Assembly (NCBI RefSeq): GCF_927798175.1 | Contig: NZ_CAKMMP010000007.1 | Span: 1 to 64,000 of the forward strand | Direction: 5' to 3' | DNA from: Paenibacillus sp. JJ-223 | Lineage (GTDB): Bacteria > Bacillota > Bacilli > Paenibacillales > Paenibacillaceae | Length of the DNA: 64,000 nt | Shown here: in pieces, positions 36,906-44,732 of the stretch | How the letters are laid out: every line of letters begins with the position of its first letter | Position numbering within the stretch: the first letter of the stretch is position 1 | Position numbers and translations under genes: made by a program | The notes under the pieces: generated by a model | Database searches by the model: none | What the model saw: only the letters and a program-made list of their open reading frames with translations | What the model was told of the DNA's origin: nothing

Positions 36906-37670
36906 TCACTCTACTGTTGTCTTATCTTCAAACAAAAAATGAAACATCGTTTCCAGATGGTGCTCCCAGAATGTCCACTCATGGCTTCCCGGGGATTCCA
37001 CATATCGAAAATCGTATGCAGTGCCTTGCATGTACTCCGCAAAGCGGCGGTTCATGTCCACGAACGGGTCGCTTTCACCGCAGCAGTTAAGAATTTCCGG
37101 CAATCTTCGGCCCTCTTGCAGCAGCTTGGCGGACAGCGCGTACAAATCCTGGTCGGGTTTGACCTGCAAACGTTCTCCAAAAACCGCTTTCATTTCTTTG
37201 ATCATACCCGGAGGCATTTGCGGGTCTTGAAGCCGGGTTTGAAGATCGGTCACGCCGGAAAGCGAAACGACCTTACGGTAACGTTCGGGATATGTCAGTG
37301 CGCATTTTAACGCTCCGTATCCACCCATCGACAACCCAGCTACGTAGGTTTTGTCTGGATCAGGGTTCAGGTTTAACTGGCGCCTGCATAGTTCGGGCAA
37401 TTCTTGCGTGATGTAATAAAAGTAATTCAGGCCATACTCCATGTCGGTGTAATAGCTTCGGTTTGCTTCCGGCATAATGACGGTACAGCCGTATTTTTGC
37501 GCATACATCTCAATCGTAGTCAAGCGATGCCAAGTGCTCGCATTATCGCCTGCCCCGTGCAATAGGTATATCGTCCCTCCAGAAGTATTTCCGGAGTCAC
37601 AGGACACGACATGAATGCTGGTGTTCATGCACAAGGTGGCCGATCCCGTTTCAATCGTGATATGTGCCAT
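36906..37670 (-). CDS. Esterase (alpha/beta hydrolase, tributyrin-esterase-like)
   Basis: A 254-residue cytoplasmic hydrolase of the esterase D/feruloyl-esterase-like group. The nucleophile Ser is in GLSMGGYGALK, the oxyanion region in YLLHGAGDNASTW, and the likely catalytic His in PGSHEWTFWEHHL. The ATG at 37670 has GGAG six bases upstream. It is the first gene of the beta-glucan operon. It may strip acyl groups such as acetyl or succinyl from imported glucans before phosphorolysis (inference); a general carboxylesterase role is possible. Confidence 0.88.
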   Translation of the reverse strand: MAHITIETGSATLCMNTSIHVVSCDSGNTSGGTIYLLHGAGDNASTWHRLTTIEMYAQKYGCTVIMPEANRSYYTDMEYGLNYFYYITQELPELCRRQLNLNPDPDKTYVAGLSMGGYGALKCALTYPERYRKVVSLSGVTDLQTRLQDPQMPPGMIKEMKAVFGERLQVKPDQDLYALSAKLLQEGRRLPEILNCCGESDPFVDMNRRFAEYMQGTAYDFRYVESPGSHEWTFWEHHLETMFHFLFEDKTTVE

Positions 37671-37766
37671 TTGCAACTCCTTTCTTGTTTGGCTGTTGGT
37701 GTACTGTTCTCTCGCAGCCTTTTCTGTTGCAGTCTTCGTGAATCCCCCAAAATGTGCTAACGATTC

Positions 37767-37790
37767 GAAACGATTTTCTCGAATCGTTTC
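37767..37790. promoter_or_regulatory. Operator 1 of the beta-glucan operon
   Basis: GAAACGATT and AATCGTTTC as inverted 9-base arms six bases apart. Each arm with its flank forms a LacI-type GAAnCGnTTC core. It lies in the leader, about 97 bases before the esterase start. Confidence 0.65.
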
Positions 37791-37843
37791 AAAAGTAGGT
37801 TGACGTTTATTTACATAGACTGAAAAACAGCACTTTTCACTTG

Positions 37844-37867
37844 GAAGCGATTTCTTCGAATCGTTTC
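37844..37867. promoter_or_regulatory. Operator 2 of the beta-glucan operon, at the start point
   Basis: GAAGCGATT and AATCGTTTC as inverted arms six bases apart, the same design as operator 1 with one changed base in the arms. It begins at the predicted transcription start, so binding should block initiation. Confidence 0.65.
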
Positions 37868-37873
37868 GAGTAA

Positions 37874-37903
37874 ATCATAATCCCGATGAGTAAATCCTGT
37901 CAA
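37874..37903 (-). promoter_or_regulatory. Promoter of the beta-glucan operon
   Basis: A perfect TTGACA (37898-37903) and TATGAT (37874-37879) on the minus strand, 18 bases apart. Two matching operators follow downstream. Confidence 0.7.
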
Positions 37904-38025
37904 TAACCTTTTTGTTTTTTTGCGTTATTTTATGGATATTGGCTCGATTTAAATGGAAATCACCTTTGATTCCATCCTTTTATTACTAATTTTCATCCGA
38001 TTATTAACCCAATGTACATTGTTCA

Positions 38026-38054
38026 TTGACATCATTCGCGGATTGTACTAACAT
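38026..38054 (+). promoter_or_regulatory. Promoter of the serine hydrolase gene
   Basis: TTGACA and TAACAT with a 17-base spacer on the plus strand, about 80 bases before the start codon. Confidence 0.55.
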
Positions 38055-38065
38055 AAATTCGAATT

Positions 38066-38092
38066 TTGTAAACGGATTTAAGAAAACGTTTC
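38066..38092. promoter_or_regulatory. cre-like and LacI-type sites before the serine hydrolase
   Basis: TTGTAAACGGATTTAA (38066-38081) matches the CcpA cre consensus except one base. It is followed by GAAAACGTTTC (38082-38092), a LacI-type near-palindrome. Both lie just after the predicted start point, where a bound protein would block transcription. Confidence 0.5.
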
Positions 38093-38135
38093 ACCTCCCT
38101 TCCCTCGCGGATTGGATCATGGAAAGGAGCACCTG

Positions 38136-39047
38136 ATGTCTACTCTGCCGAATCAGTTTGTTCGTTCGATCGATGAACAAGGTTTGAATGTATATTCCAT
38201 TCGTGTCCTCCAGCATGGAGAACTCATCTCGGCCTGGGATCGAAGCAAGGACTGCCGCCGGGTGCAGCATTCGATCAGCAAATCTTTTACGTGCATGGCG
38301 ATCGGGCTTGCGCTTGAAGAAGGCCTGTTGCGGCTGGATACCCGGCTTGGGGAGTACTTTGCTTATGATGTATTACCCCAGAATCATCCAACTGCCTTGT
38401 CTTCAAGAGAGCTTCGCCTGATCGATTTGCTCCGGATGTCTTCCGGACATGACACTCCTCCTTTATTTGCAGATGAACGGGCCGCTTTGAAGGAGAACGA
38501 TTGGGTCAAACATTATATGTCCCTAGCGCTGGATCGTTTGCCTGGCGAGCATTTCACGTACAGCAGCGGCGATACGTTCATGATTTCGGCATTGTTCCAG
38601 GCAGCCGCTGGTCAGACGGTGAAGGATTACCTGACCCCGCGCTTGTTCGAACCGCTAGGCATTCATAACGTAGCGTGGGAAACGTCTCCGCTTGGCATAA
38701 CGCTGGGATGTGCCGGTTTGCAGATCAGCAACGAGGAACTCAGCCGCTTCGGACAATTTCTGCTGCAGGAAGGCAGCTGGAAAGGCTCGCAGCTGGTGCC
38801 TGCCGAATGGATTCGTAGGTCAACCCGCAAACAAATCGAAACAACGGGCGACGGAGACTGGGGGGAAGGATACGGTTATCAATTCTGGATGTGTTCCCAT
38901 GATGCTTACCGTGCGGATGGCGCTTATGGCCAGCTTTGTGTGGTTCTGCCCAAGCAGCAGGCGGTCGTTGCCGTCAATAGTCAGGAAGAGAACATGCAGG
39001 GCATTTTGAACGCGATCTGGGACAGCATTTTACCGCTCTTGAATTAA
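38136..39047 (+). CDS. Serine hydrolase of the beta-lactamase/PBP-like family
   Basis: A 303-residue class C beta-lactamase-like protein. The Ser-x-x-Lys pair is seen in QHSISKSFT, the Tyr-x-Asn position corresponds to TYSSGDTFM, and a GQLCVV stretch near the end replaces the KTG motif. No signal peptide is present, so it is likely a cytoplasmic esterase or peptidase rather than a resistance enzyme. GGAAAGGAG precedes the ATG at 38136. It is divergent from the beta-glucan operon and may share carbon control through the cre-like site. Confidence 0.87.
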   Translation: MSTLPNQFVRSIDEQGLNVYSIRVLQHGELISAWDRSKDCRRVQHSISKSFTCMAIGLALEEGLLRLDTRLGEYFAYDVLPQNHPTALSSRELRLIDLLRMSSGHDTPPLFADERAALKENDWVKHYMSLALDRLPGEHFTYSSGDTFMISALFQAAAGQTVKDYLTPRLFEPLGIHNVAWETSPLGITLGCAGLQISNEELSRFGQFLLQEGSWKGSQLVPAEWIRRSTRKQIETTGDGDWGEGYGYQFWMCSHDAYRADGAYGQLCVVLPKQQAVVAVNSQEENMQGILNAIWDSILPLLN

Positions 39048-39093
39048 TTTCCTTCAGGCCGGCTGAAAATATACGAGTTCTCTGCAACCTAAA

Positions 39094-39124
39094 AAAGCCA
39101 TGGAGCACGAGACTCCATGGCTTT
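39094..39124. terminator. Bidirectional terminator
   Basis: AAAGCCATGGAG and CTCCATGGCTTT form a perfect 12-bp stem with A- and T-runs, between the convergent serine hydrolase and AbrB-like genes. Confidence 0.85.
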
Positions 39125-39130
39125 ATTGAA

Positions 39131-39385
39131 TTACCCAAGTTGCGGAAGTTGGGTCATGTCCGTCAAACACTGTGCGCATATGTAACGCTCTTTGAACTCG
39201 TTCACTTCTTCCATCGATCCACAGAAAATGCACTTCGGACGATATCTCTCCAAAATGATATGGTCCCCTTGGACTAAAATCTCTACTGGATCCCCTTCAT
39301 TCATTTGATACCTTTTGCGCAAAGATTTAGGCAATACGATTCTACCCAATTGGTCAACCTTGCGGACAACTCCTGCTGGTTTCAT
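39131..39385 (-). CDS. AbrB-family regulator with C-terminal zinc-ribbon-like motif
   Basis: An 84-residue protein. The N-terminal swapped-hairpin DNA-binding domain is AbrB-like (GVVRKVDQLGRIVLPKSLRKRY). The C-terminal part differs from AbrB and SpoVT of B. subtilis: it has two CxxC pairs, CIFC and CAQC, 15 residues apart, a likely zinc ribbon. The ATG at 39385 has GGAGAGG 11 bases upstream; a GTG at 39397 sits too close to the same site. It may act in transition-state or sporulation control, but no target is visible. Confidence 0.87.
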   Translation of the reverse strand: MKPAGVVRKVDQLGRIVLPKSLRKRYQMNEGDPVEILVQGDHIILERYRPKCIFCGSMEEVNEFKERYICAQCLTDMTQLPQLG

Positions 39386-39555
39386 GCTAAGGCACACCTC
39401 TCCTATCGAACTCTAAATTTCTAGGTACATTTGTACTATGTTTATAGATTCGCCGGGCATTTGTCGAATCCTGCTGGAAATAAACATTTTTTGTCCTTTT
39501 TTTTGAAAATTGTTTTTTTGCTGAATTTTACCCGCGCTCTTTCTGGTGTCAACGA

Positions 39556-40020
39556 TTAGTCCAGACCCGGAAATTGGAGCTGACGCAATGCTTCATATAC
39601 GATGATCGCCGCGGAATTGGATAAATTGAGAGATCTCACATCCCCTGTCATCGGCATTCTCATGGCCGTTTCCGGATTGGCGGCAATCAGCTCGGGAGGC
39701 AAACCTTTGGTTTCTTTGCCAAACACAAAAAAGTCCCCGTCACGGAACTCGAAGTCGCTATACCGGTTTTTCGCCTTGGTTGTCGCATAAAAAAAACGCC
39801 CCTCCGGGTATTTCTGCTGTACCTCTTCAAACGAATCATGGTATTCGATATGCACAGCATGCCAATAATCCAATCCGGCACGTTTCAATGTAGCGTCATC
39901 CGTTCGAAAGCCCAACGGACGCACCAGATGAAGATGCGCACCCGTTGCTGCGCAAGTCCGCGAAATATTGCCTGTATTTGCCGGGATTTCAGGTTCAACC
40001 AGAACGATGTGTAATGCCAT
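39556..40020 (-). CDS. trmL: tRNA (cytidine/uridine-34 2'-O)-methyltransferase
   Basis: A 154-residue SPOUT methyltransferase that methylates the wobble ribose of tRNA-Leu species using SAM. Family motifs are EPEIPANTGNISRTCAATG near the N terminus, FVFGKETKGLP and the knot segment MPMTGDVRSLNLSNSAAIIVYE. The length matches TrmL/CspR. It is monocistronic. Confidence 0.95.
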   Translation of the reverse strand: MALHIVLVEPEIPANTGNISRTCAATGAHLHLVRPLGFRTDDATLKRAGLDYWHAVHIEYHDSFEEVQQKYPEGRFFYATTKAKNRYSDFEFRDGDFFVFGKETKGLPPELIAANPETAMRMPMTGDVRSLNLSNSAAIIVYEALRQLQFPGLD

Positions 40021-40172
40021 ATGTGTTCAATCTCCTTTTATGTGTTCATGAAATGTAATGTAATGTACACGCTTCAAGTCGTTTTTATTCGGCGCACTCC
40101 CCTTCAACGGCTGCTTGTTCGCCATCTAATGCGTCCGCTGCTCCGATGCGCATGCTTCTGCTATCTTAAAAG

Positions 40173-40206
40173 AAAAGCCCCCCACACGTCAAATGTGGGA
40201 GGCCTT
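40173..40206 (-). terminator. Terminator of serC
   Basis: GCCTCCCAC and GTGGGGGGC pair with one mismatch, followed by TTTTC on the minus strand, some 60 bases after the serC stop. Confidence 0.6.
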
Positions 40207-40268
40207 GGCATCACATTATGCCGCGCGTCCATAGCCATGGCCGCCAGCCAATGCTGCGATACTGCTCG

Positions 40269-41357
40269 TTAACCGTTCGTTTGTTGGAAATGGTTCATGA
40301 AATCGGTCAATGCTTTTACGCTCTCATAAGGTGCCGCATTGTAAATGGAGGCACGAAGACCGCCTACGCTGCGGTGTCCTTTCAGACCGACGAACCCTTC
40401 TTGTTCTGACGCTTTGATGAATTGTTTTTCCAGCTCCTCCGTAGCAAGACGGAACGTCACGTTCATCAGAGAGCGATCGGAAGCATCGACGCAACCGCGA
40501 TAGAAGCCTTGGGAAGCATCGATGGCGTTATAAAGAAGCTCTGCTTTTTTGACGTTTTTCTGTTCGATGCCAGCCAGTCCGCCCTGCTCCTCGATCCATT
40601 TCAACACTTCATTTACCATGTATACCGAGAAGGAAGGCGGTGTGTTGTAGAGGGAATTGTTGTCCAGGTGCGTGCTGTAACGGAACATCGTCGGGATCGT
40701 TTTTGGCGAGCTGCTCAGCAGCTCTTCACGAGCGATGACCACCGTAATTCCGGACGGCCCCAGGTTTTTCTGAGCACCGGCATAAATCATGCCGAATTGA
40801 TTCAAGTCGAAAGGCTTGCAGAAAATGTCACTCGACATGTCTGCGATGAGCGGCACGGCTCCTGTGTCCGGGAATGCTTTGAACTGGGTGCCTTCAATCG
40901 TTTCATTGGACGTCAAGTGCACATAAGCCGCATTTGCAGGCAGATCCAGGTTGGAAACGTCAGGCAAACGCATGTATTTGTCGGCTTCGGAAGATGCGGC
41001 GATATGTGTCTCCCCGATCAGCTTCGCTTCAGCCAGCGCCTTTTTGGCCCAGCTGCCCGTCATGACGTAGCTCGCAGTCTTCCCTTCGCTAAGAAGATTC
41101 AGCGGCAGCATGGCGAATTGGGTGCTCGCTCCGCCCTGAAGGAACAATACCTTGTATCCTTTTGGGTTGCCCAGCAGCGACAGCAAACGTTCCTGCGCCT
41201 CGTTATGTACAGATTCGTACACGGCTCCACGGTGAGACATCTCCATGATGGACATGCCCGTATTGCGGAAATCTACGAACTCGGCTTGGGCTCTTTCCAA
41301 TACCTCCAATGGCAATGCTGCTGGTCCTGCATTAAAATTGTAAGCTCTCTTTGTCAA
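40269..41357 (-). CDS. serC: Phosphoserine aminotransferase
   Basis: A 362-residue class V aminotransferase converting 3-phosphohydroxypyruvate and glutamate to phosphoserine in serine synthesis; it may also serve vitamin B6 synthesis. Seen are the start TKRAYNFNAGPAALP, MSHRG, LFLQGGASTQFAMLP, and the PLP Lys in YAGAQKNLGPSGITVVI. TTG at 41357 is chosen because relatives start at this point and GGGGGAAG is upstream; ATG 41378 is in frame but lacks a ribosome site. It has its own promoter. Confidence 0.94.
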   Translation of the reverse strand: MTKRAYNFNAGPAALPLEVLERAQAEFVDFRNTGMSIMEMSHRGAVYESVHNEAQERLLSLLGNPKGYKVLFLQGGASTQFAMLPLNLLSEGKTASYVMTGSWAKKALAEAKLIGETHIAASSEADKYMRLPDVSNLDLPANAAYVHLTSNETIEGTQFKAFPDTGAVPLIADMSSDIFCKPFDLNQFGMIYAGAQKNLGPSGITVVIAREELLSSSPKTIPTMFRYSTHLDNNSLYNTPPSFSVYMVNEVLKWIEEQGGLAGIEQKNVKKAELLYNAIDASQGFYRGCVDASDRSLMNVTFRLATEELEKQFIKASEQEGFVGLKGHRSVGGLRASIYNAAPYESVKALTDFMNHFQQTNG

Positions 41358-41411
41358 AACTTCCCCCACCCTTTCCATCCGTAACTGACATATGAAGTAA
41401 ATATTATCGCT

Positions 41412-41440
41412 ATGATATCAGTATTCCCTGTCCACTTCAA
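41412..41440 (-). promoter_or_regulatory. serC promoter
   Basis: TTGAAG and TATCAT on the minus strand with a 17-base spacer, about 50 bases before the serC start. Confidence 0.55.
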
Positions 41441-41645
41441 GGGCAATAAGCACCGTAGCCGACGATCCGGGCAATCAAATTCCTTTATCGCCCTGCAAAG
41501 TTAATGCACTGCCACATCAAAATAAAAAAATTCTGCCACTATACGCCGAGTGAAAAGACAGCCTATATTGGATAGAAGCTTCTGCAAAATCCGGAAATGC
41601 GCTTCATTCGAATTTCCATTCCACTTCCCGCCCCATCTTATCAGG

Positions 41646-41681
41646 AAAAAACCTCCGGGAAACGTTGTTCCGGAGGTTTTT
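41646..41681 (-). terminator. glnA terminator
   Basis: AAAAACCTCCGG and CCGGAGGTTTTT form a perfect 12-bp stem with an 11-base loop, just after the glnA stop. Confidence 0.85.
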
Positions 41682-41714
41682 CCTTCATTAATAGCACGAT
41701 TCTTCGTCGGCTGA

Positions 41715-43139
41715 TTAGCAGTCGAAGTAGAGGCTGTATTCGTGTGGATGAATACGAATCGCAACGGATTTTGCTTCATCACGTTTCAGGTTGATGTAGT
41801 TATCGATGAATTCTTTTGTAAATACGTTACCTTCAGTCAAGAACTCATGGTCTGCTGCCAAAGCATCCAATGCTTCTTCGAGGGAAGCAGGTACGCTGCG
41901 GATGTTTTCTTTGTCTGCATCGGACAGGTCGTAGATGTTTTTGTCAAGCGGTCCGTAACCCAGCTCCGTCGGGTTGATTTTGCGTTTGATTCCGTCCAGA
42001 CCGGCCATCAGCATGGCTGCGAACGCCAAGTATGGGTTAGCTGTGGAGTCAGGTGTACGGAACTCGATACGACAACCTTTAGGTGTCACGGCTGCAACCG
42101 GAATACGTACCGCTGCAGAACGGTTACCTTTGGAGTAAACCAGGTTAACCGGTGCTTCGTAACCAGGAACCAAACGTTTGAACGAGTTCGTGCTTGGGTT
42201 TGTCAAAGCGATCAGCGCAGGCGCATGGTACAGAATACCGCCGATGTAGTGCAAAGCCATTTCGCTCAGGTTGGCATATCCGCCTTTTTCATAGAACAAT
42301 GGGATATCGCCGTTGAAGATCGATTGGTGAACGTGCATTCCGCTACCATTGTCGCCGAACAGCGGTTTAGGCATGAACGTTGCCGTTTTGCCATACTGGC
42401 GAGCTGTGTTGTGAACGATATATTTGTATACGAGCAGGTTATCTGCTGTTTTTACCAAGGTATCAAAACGGAAGTTGATTTCGGCTTGACCTGCTGTCGC
42501 CACTTCATGGTGATGACGTTCAACGGACAGGCCTGCTTCTTCAAGAAGGCGACACATTTCGCTGCGGATATCTTGTTGTGTATCTACTGGAGCTACCGGT
42601 ACATAACCACCTTTGGTACGTACCTTGAAGCCCAGGTTTCCACCTTCTTCTTTACGGTTGGTGTTCCAGGAAGCTTCTTCGGAATCAACGTAGTAGGAAG
42701 AGCTGTTCGTGCCGCTCTCGTAACGTACGTCGTCGAAAATGAAGAACTCGGATTCTGGTGCGAAGAATGCAGCTGTGCCGATGCCTGTTTCTTGCAGGTA
42801 AGCTTCAGCCTTTACAGCGATGCTGCGTGGGTCACGCTCATAGCGCTCTCCGTCCGGTGTGAAAATGTCACACATAACATTCAGCGTAGGATGTGCAGTG
42901 AACGGATCGACGTAAGTCGATTCAGGATCTGGCATCATAACCATATCGGACTCTTCAATTCCACGGAAACCTGCAATCGAGGAACCGTCAAAGGCAACTC
43001 CATTCACAAAGGTGTCTGCGTCAACGGCGGAAGCCGGCAAGGAAATGTGATGCGCACGACCAGCCAAATCTACGAAACGAAAATCTACCCACTCGATGTT
43101 GTTCTCTTGAATTGATTTCAATACGTTTTCTACCGACAT
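41715..43139 (-). CDS. glnA: Glutamine synthetase, GSI-beta-like
   Basis: A 474-residue type I glutamine synthetase making glutamine from glutamate, ammonia and ATP. Active-site blocks are VAFDGSSIAGF, GTAAFFAPESEFFIFD, GKTATFMPKPLFGDNGSGMHVHQS, NPSTNSFKRLVPGYEAPV and RIEFRTPDSTANPYLAFAA. Length, the inserted segments and DKNIYDLS (with the Tyr that proteobacteria adenylylate) make it GSI-beta-like, unlike the 444-residue GSI-alpha enzyme of most Firmicutes. A GlnR/TnrA-type box and consensus promoter precede it. No glnR gene adjoins it. Confidence 0.94.
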   Translation of the reverse strand: MSVENVLKSIQENNIEWVDFRFVDLAGRAHHISLPASAVDADTFVNGVAFDGSSIAGFRGIEESDMVMMPDPESTYVDPFTAHPTLNVMCDIFTPDGERYERDPRSIAVKAEAYLQETGIGTAAFFAPESEFFIFDDVRYESGTNSSSYYVDSEEASWNTNRKEEGGNLGFKVRTKGGYVPVAPVDTQQDIRSEMCRLLEEAGLSVERHHHEVATAGQAEINFRFDTLVKTADNLLVYKYIVHNTARQYGKTATFMPKPLFGDNGSGMHVHQSIFNGDIPLFYEKGGYANLSEMALHYIGGILYHAPALIALTNPSTNSFKRLVPGYEAPVNLVYSKGNRSAAVRIPVAAVTPKGCRIEFRTPDSTANPYLAFAAMLMAGLDGIKRKINPTELGYGPLDKNIYDLSDADKENIRSVPASLEEALDALAADHEFLTEGNVFTKEFIDNYINLKRDEAKSVAIRIHPHEYSLYFDC

Positions 43140-43219
43140 GTATTCGTCCTCCCAAATTTTCCGAACATTAAACAGCCCCGCTAAAGAAAATGTTCATATT
43201 CGAATTTTTTTCTGTCGTC

Positions 43220-43248
43220 ATTATAAATCTCAGACTTTACACCGTCAA
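43220..43248 (-). promoter_or_regulatory. glnA promoter
   Basis: TTGACG and TATAAT with a 17-base spacer on the minus strand, about 80 bases before the glnA start. Confidence 0.75.
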
Positions 43249-43276
43249 TACTTATGTAAGGTATTTTTTGCGGAGA

Positions 43277-43293
43277 TGTAAGATATGCTCACA
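43277..43293. promoter_or_regulatory. GlnR/TnrA-type box upstream of glnA
   Basis: TGTAAGATATGCTCACA fits the GlnR/TnrA consensus TGTnAnAWWWTnTnACA at all but one fixed position. Its centre is about 70 bases before the predicted glnA start point, a place more typical of an activator or of one of a pair of sites. Confidence 0.65.
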
Positions 43294-43457
43294 TTTTATA
43301 AATTCTCTGAATTCTCGTAACAAAGTGCAAATGCAGTATTTGACCAGTTTAATGCGGTAAAGCAGGCACTATCTTGTCCTAAATATTGGATATTACCTGC
43401 CATATAAATGTTTCTTATCAGTATTGATTAATAAATACGTTCAATGGAGGTGAAATG

Positions 43458-43553
43458 TGACATCGAAATATGGACTTTTCCCGGAGCTCTACCACAATTT
43501 GCGGTCTATTTTATGGGGGCAGCTCCATTCCTCTTTACCCAGACGATAGTTAA
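43458..43553 (+). CDS. Candidate 31-residue peptide
   Basis: A GTG-started frame coding MTSKYGLFPELYHN followed by CGLFYGGSSIPLYPDDS, with GGAGG six bases before the GTG. It lies alone in the 528-base gap between glnA and the DAHP synthase gene, opposite in direction to both. No good promoter or membrane helix is seen. It is rich in aromatic residues. It could equally be a chance frame. Confidence 0.25.
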
Positions 43554-43563
43554 TCTCTAATCT

Positions 43564-43583
43564 AAAAAAAAGGGCACCTGCCC
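43564..43583 (-). terminator. Terminator of the DAHP synthase gene
   Basis: GGGC and GCCC pair around four bases and are followed by eight T on the minus strand, about 85 bases after the stop. Confidence 0.6.
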
Positions 43584-43667
43584 CGATCACCAGTATACTT
43601 GGCAATCTAGGCAGCTACCCAACATCATATGTCTATGCGCAAAATCGAAACATCATTGAATTAAACG

Positions 43668-44732
43668 TTAAACGCCCACTCTGGCCGGGAAGAAATCTGC
43701 CGGCTGTTTGGCCGTGCTGAACGTTCTGCCCACCAATGGAGCCAACTTCTCCAGATCCTGCAGCAGGCCCGCAAATTGGTCAGGGAACAAGGATTGCACG
43801 CCATCGCCCGTCATGGAATTGTCCGGGTCGGTATGCATCTCGATAATCAGTCCGTTCGCGCCAGCGGCCACGGAGGCCTTCGTCATCGGCTCTACGAGCT
43901 CGCGGCGGCCCGTGCCATGGCTAGGGTCGGAAATGACCGGCAAATGACTCAGGGACTGCAGAACAGGGATTGCAGACAGGTCAAGCGTGTTGCGCGTGTA
44001 CGTTTCAAACGTACGAATGCCGCGTTCACACAGCATAACATTTGGATTCCCCCCCGCCAGAATGTACTCGGCAGCGTTAAGGAATTCATCGTATGTCGCA
44101 CTGAATCCACGTTTTAGCAGAACAGGTTTCCCGCACTCGCCCAATTTGCGCAGCAAGTCAAAGTTCTGCATGTTACGTGTGCCTACCTGCAGAATGTCCG
44201 CATATTCAGCACAAATATCAACGTATTCGGGAGTCATGACTTCCGTGATGGTCAACAGGTCATGCTTCTTGCCCGCTTCGGCCATCATGATCAAGCCTTC
44301 CACGCCTGTTCCTTGGAAGCTGTATGGACCTGTGCGCGGTTTGAACGCTCCGCCGCGAAGCACCTGTCCGCCAGCAGCTTTGACCAATCCGGCAATTTCG
44401 TCGATCTGTGCAGCCGATTCAACAGCACAAGGTCCGCCCATGACAACCAGTTCTTTTCCGCCGATTTCGACGCCTTTAATGTTGATGACCGTGTCGGACG
44501 GGTGGAAATCACGGCTTGCCAGTTTATAGGATTTCGAGATTTTCACAACATTTTCGACGCCCTTCATTTGGCGCAAATGCTCGGCCATCTTTGGCTCCAC
44601 CTTGCCGATGAGACCAATAATCGTGCGATCTTCCCCTCGGGATACATGAGCTTGAAGCCCTTCCTTTTCGATTACGGTCACGATTTCCTGAATTTGTTCC
44701 TCCGCGGCTGACTTGCCTGCAATTACGATCAT
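43668..44732 (-). CDS. aroF: DAHP synthase (type I beta, with N-terminal regulatory domain)
   Basis: A 354-residue 3-deoxy-7-phosphoheptulonate synthase, first step of aromatic amino acid synthesis from PEP and erythrose 4-phosphate. Residues 1-70 form a small ferredoxin-like regulatory domain (MIVIAGKSAAEEQIQEIV), as in the Thermotoga type; the barrel follows with VMGGPCAVES, RGGAFKPRTGPYSFQG, LLKRGFSAT and SDPSHGTGRRELV. No chorismate mutase is fused. The ATG at 44732 has AAAGGA upstream. It is monocistronic, with TATAAT at 44783-44788. Confidence 0.94.
   Translation of the reverse strand: MIVIAGKSAAEEQIQEIVTVIEKEGLQAHVSRGEDRTIIGLIGKVEPKMAEHLRQMKGVENVVKISKSYKLASRDFHPSDTVINIKGVEIGGKELVVMGGPCAVESAAQIDEIAGLVKAAGGQVLRGGAFKPRTGPYSFQGTGVEGLIMMAEAGKKHDLLTITEVMTPEYVDICAEYADILQVGTRNMQNFDLLRKLGECGKPVLLKRGFSATYDEFLNAAEYILAGGNPNVMLCERGIRTFETYTRNTLDLSAIPVLQSLSHLPVISDPSHGTGRRELVEPMTKASVAAGANGLIIEMHTDPDNSMTGDGVQSLFPDQFAGLLQDLEKLAPLVGRTFSTAKQPADFFPARVGV

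Noticed and set aside
38136..39047. Beta-lactamase resistance gene
   Set aside because: No signal peptide and no clear KTG triad; more like the broad serine hydrolase/esterase group.
41742..43115. 457-residue open frame opposite glnA
   Set aside because: Antisense to glutamine synthetase with no domain or ribosome site.
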